A DNA stretch of 44,434 nucleotides, from NCBI GenBank assembly GCA_024636015.1, contig JAGXHU010000020.1:1-44434 (forward strand), read 5' to 3'. This stretch comes from Halothiobacillus sp. Its GTDB lineage: Bacteria > Pseudomonadota > Gammaproteobacteria > Halothiobacillales > Halothiobacillaceae. The notes under the pieces are model-generated. The model ran no database searches, had not been told where the DNA came from, and saw only the letters and a list, made by a program, of their open reading frames with translations. How positions within the stretch are numbered: position 1 is the first letter of the stretch; each line of letters opens with the position of its first letter. This document shows positions 43,823-44,434 of the stretch, piece by piece. A program made the position numbers and the translations under genes.

Positions 43823-44434
43823 TTATTTTTGGTTGGCGAGCCAGTCAGCCAGCTTGTCGCTGCCGCCGATCAATTTGCCGTCGATGAATATCTGGGGAAC
43901 AGCATCGGAACCGCTGGCGGCGCGCAGTCCGCGCAGCATGACCTGATCACCGACCTGGATTTCATCAAAAGCAATGCCAGCATCCTTCAGCATGCCTTTG
44001 GCACGGGCGCAGAACGGGCAGAGGTGACGGGTGAAGATCAGAACAGAGTTCGGTTTGACGGCATTGGGGGCCAACCAGTCGAGCATGGTGTCCGCATCGG
44101 AAACTTCGTACGGGTCGCCAGGGACGTTTGGTTCGATGAACATCTTCTCGATCACGCCGTCTTTCACCAGCATGGAGTAGCGCCAGGAACGCTTGCCGAA
44201 ACCAATATCGTCCTTGTCGACCAGCAGGCCCATACCCGCGGTGAAATCACCATTGCCATCCGGAACGAAATGGATATTTTCAGCTTTCTGGTCCAGGGCC
44301 CATTCGTTCATGACGAAGGTATCGTTGACCGACAGGCACAGGATGTCGTCAACGCCGTGCTTGAAAAATACCGGTGCAAGCTCGTTAAAGCGCGGCACAT
44401 GGCTGGAGGAGCAGGTTGGGGTAAAAGCACCGGG
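43823..44434 (-). CDS. Peroxiredoxin-glutaredoxin hybrid, 5' end outside window
   Basis: The frame runs off the right edge, so the first 40 or so residues are missing. The visible part begins [12 protein letters not shown], which holds the peroxidatic cysteine of the Prx5 type, followed by [15 protein letters not shown] and a [16 protein letters not shown] block. After a short linker comes a glutaredoxin domain with [14 protein letters not shown] (CPFC) and [22 protein letters not shown]. Such hybrids reduce peroxides with glutathione as donor. gor, which regenerates glutathione, is the next gene. A GTG at 44398 is internal, not a start. Confidence 0.94.
   Translation of the reverse strand, partial: PGAFTPTCSSSHVPRFNELAPVFFKHGVDDILCLSVNDTFVMNEWALDQKAENIHFVPDGNGDFTAGMGLLVDKDDIGFGKRSWRYSMLVKDGVIEKMFIEPNVPGDPYEVSDADTMLDWLAPNAVKPNSVLIFTRHLCPFCARAKGMLKDAGIAFDEIQVGDQVMLRGLRAASGSDAVPQIFIDGKLIGGSDKLADWLANQK

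Noticed and set aside
9330..44434. Search for tRNA genes, CRISPR arrays and insertion-sequence ends
   Set aside because: No cloverleaf-like sequence, no regularly spaced repeats and no transposase-like frame were found in the gaps between genes.

Overview
This is about 44 kb of ordinary, gene-dense chromosome (GC in the mid-50s) from a gammaproteobacterium. No rRNA, tRNA, CRISPR array or insertion sequence was found. Several blocks match Pseudomonas-type gene order: argH divergent from algZ-algR; hemC-hemD-hemX-hemY; and engB / cytochrome c4 / dsbA / EEP nuclease / dgcP. Cytochrome c maturation is of the ResB-CcsB type (System II), and there are a SoxW-like thioredoxin, a peroxiredoxin-glutaredoxin hybrid and a MetR regulator. 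Together these suggest a chemolithotrophic sulfur oxidiser of the Halothiobacillus/Chromatiales kind. The genus is a guess; class Gammaproteobacteria is secure.

Layout. 0-7 kb: the 3' end of a Do-family protease gene, xthA, terC (reverse), a SlyB-like lipoprotein, then dedA-gmk-rpoZ-spoT in one direction. 7-14 kb, reverse strand: a DUF481 outer-membrane protein; a GGDEF-EAL protein with bolA and an HDOD protein; a sugar kinase of the PfkB/ketohexokinase type fused to a Rieske iron-sulfur domain, behind a small metallophosphoesterase. 14-22 kb: a candidate coupled leader ORF and rlmJ, the algZ-algR two-component pair, argH, a DUF4282 membrane protein, a carboxymuconolactone decarboxylase-like protein, an esterase, pdxH and ung. 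22-25.5 kb, reverse strand: radC, then a three-gene MNIO-type RiPP cluster (secreted two-cysteine precursor, DUF692 enzyme, DUF2063 partner) behind a thioredoxin-fold protein. 25.7-30 kb: the haem operon hemCDXY. 30-37.5 kb, reverse: dgcP, EEP nuclease, dsbA, ccsB, resB, cytochrome c4. 37.7-41.2 kb: engB and a large membrane sensor with a periplasmic c-type haem motif, an intact GGDEF domain and a degenerate EAL domain. 41.2-44.4 kb, reverse: metR, gor and a truncated peroxiredoxin-glutaredoxin gene.

How the parts fit. Haem synthesis (hemCDXY), c-haem attachment (resB-ccsB), periplasmic thiol chemistry (dsbA, SoxW-like protein) and haem users (cytochrome c4, the CxxCH sensor) all lie within 16 kb. 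Glutathione chemistry is gathered at the right end. Second-messenger control is prominent: SpoT for (p)ppGpp, three GGDEF proteins for c-di-GMP and an HDOD protein. The points most worth following are the kinase-Rieske fusion, the compact MNIO RiPP cluster with its own promoter and upstream palindrome, and the haem-CxxCH / GGDEF / dead-EAL sensor.
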